Assembly: GCA_963790715.1 (NCBI GenBank)
Contig: CAWBPN010000010.1
Span: forward strand, 124,001-188,000
Length of the DNA stretch: 64,000 bases
Source of the DNA: DCFW01 sp963790715
GTDB lineage: Bacteria > Bacteroidota > Bacteroidia > Bacteroidales > Bacteroidaceae
Direction of reading: 5' to 3'
Part shown: positions 63,638 to 64,000 of the stretch, piece after piece
How the letters are laid out: every line of letters begins with the position of its first letter
Numbering within the stretch: position 1 is the first letter of the stretch
The notes under the pieces: model-generated
The model's database searches: none
Seen by the model: only the letters and a program-made list of their open reading frames with translations
What the model was told of the DNA's origin: nothing
Made by a program: the position numbers and the translations under genes

Positions 63638-64000
63638 TTATAATTTTAATTTCTCAAGTTCTTCAGACAGTTTTGTCCAAGTTTCCATAGCCACATCCTG
63701 CTGTTCTTTAAGCTGTTGATGTTGCTTATATAAAGATCCATCTGCGGCCCCATCAGGAGTAGCAAGCTTTTTTTTGATGATTGCAATAGCACTGTCAAGG
63801 TTATTGATGGCTTCCTCATTTTCATGCTGTTGCTTCTCCAATTTATGAATTTTCTTACTCAACTCTTTTTGTTCTTCATAACTGAGCTTATTACCACTTT
63901 TAGCAGGAGAATTTTGTTGAATATTATCCTCAATATTTTCTGTTACATTGCGAGTTAACTCCAGCTCGTTCAAGTTTTCCATCTTCTTTTCTTTTAGGTA
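63638..64000 (-). CDS. C-terminal end of an ABC-F ATPase (Uup-like), runs off right edge
   Basis: The frame is open to the window edge: before the internal Met at 63982 it reads YLKEKK, so that Met is not the start. The sequence is the C-terminal coiled coil of ABC-F proteins (LSYEEQKELSKKIHKLEKQQ, then a short loop and YKQHQQLKEQQ to the stop), corresponding to the Uup CTD (PF16326), which contacts nucleic acid in relatives. The ATPase domains lie outside the window. Confidence 0.85.
   Translation of the reverse strand, partial: YLKEKKMENLNELELTRNVTENIEDNIQQNSPAKSGNKLSYEEQKELSKKIHKLEKQQHENEEAINNLDSAIAIIKKKLATPDGAADGSLYKQHQQLKEQQDVAMETWTKLSEELEKLKL

Noticed and set aside
63638..63982. A complete 114-residue coiled-coil protein
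   Set aside because: The frame is open upstream of that Met to the window edge, and the sequence is the C-terminal domain of ABC-F ATPases, so this is a truncated gene end.

Overview
The window looks like chromosome of a gut-type Bacteroidales bacterium; Muribaculaceae or a near relative is my guess, not demonstrated. The reasons are promoters of the Bacteroidetes form (TTTG, about 20 bp, TAnnTTTG), weak Shine-Dalgarno signals, an Oar-type TonB-dependent receptor, Bacteroidetes-typical families (DUF4251, DUF4831, DUF3332, Porin_10, GldF/GldG) and a menaquinone pathway. No transposase, integrase, phage gene or CRISPR array is visible, so most of it reads as core genome with one accessory-looking stretch at about 29.9-36.9 kb.

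Layout. 1-6.6 kb: start of a BadF/HgdC-type ATPase, a TonB receptor, a secreted nucleotide pyrophosphatase/phosphodiesterase and two unrecognised genes. 6.6-11.2 kb: a hisGDCB operon on the minus strand. It is preceded by a classical attenuator: a 15-codon leader peptide with five consecutive His codons, an antiterminator segment and an intrinsic terminator. hisD carries a one-base frameshift. 11.3-22.5 kb: a DHA2 efflux pump with a structured leader, uridine kinase, a PafA-type phosphatase, a metallophosphoesterase, menA, a DUF1573 protein, asparaginase, fabD and a FadL-type outer-membrane protein. 22.5-28.6 kb: a GH13 enzyme, a patatin-like lipase, plsC with a 43-residue membrane protein, ffh and folD. 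28.7-29.9 kb: tRNA-His and a type I pantothenate kinase.

29.9-36.9 kb: a MACPF (perforin-fold) lipoprotein resembling Bacteroidales antimicrobial toxins, a 446-bp near-palindrome with 79-bp perfect inverted ends, and a seven-gene arsenic operon (arsR, ArsE-like, ArsF-like, ArsG-like, arsD, arsA, acr3). A 6-8-6 palindrome sits exactly on the ars -7 box. This is the most accessory part of the window.

37-64 kb: FucP-type sugar permease, phosphohexomutase, C69 and M23 peptidases, a GldF-GldG fusion, a GH28 pectinase, NAD(P)HX repair enzyme, an acyltransferase-like protein, thiol peroxidase, and a tightly overlapping menI-F-D-B-C-E operon. After these come a Porin_10 protein, a DUF3332 protein, an M13 peptidase and the C-terminus of an ABC-F ATPase running off the right edge. 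The men operon and the distant menA together cover chorismate to demethylmenaquinone, except for the MenH step, which is not seen here.
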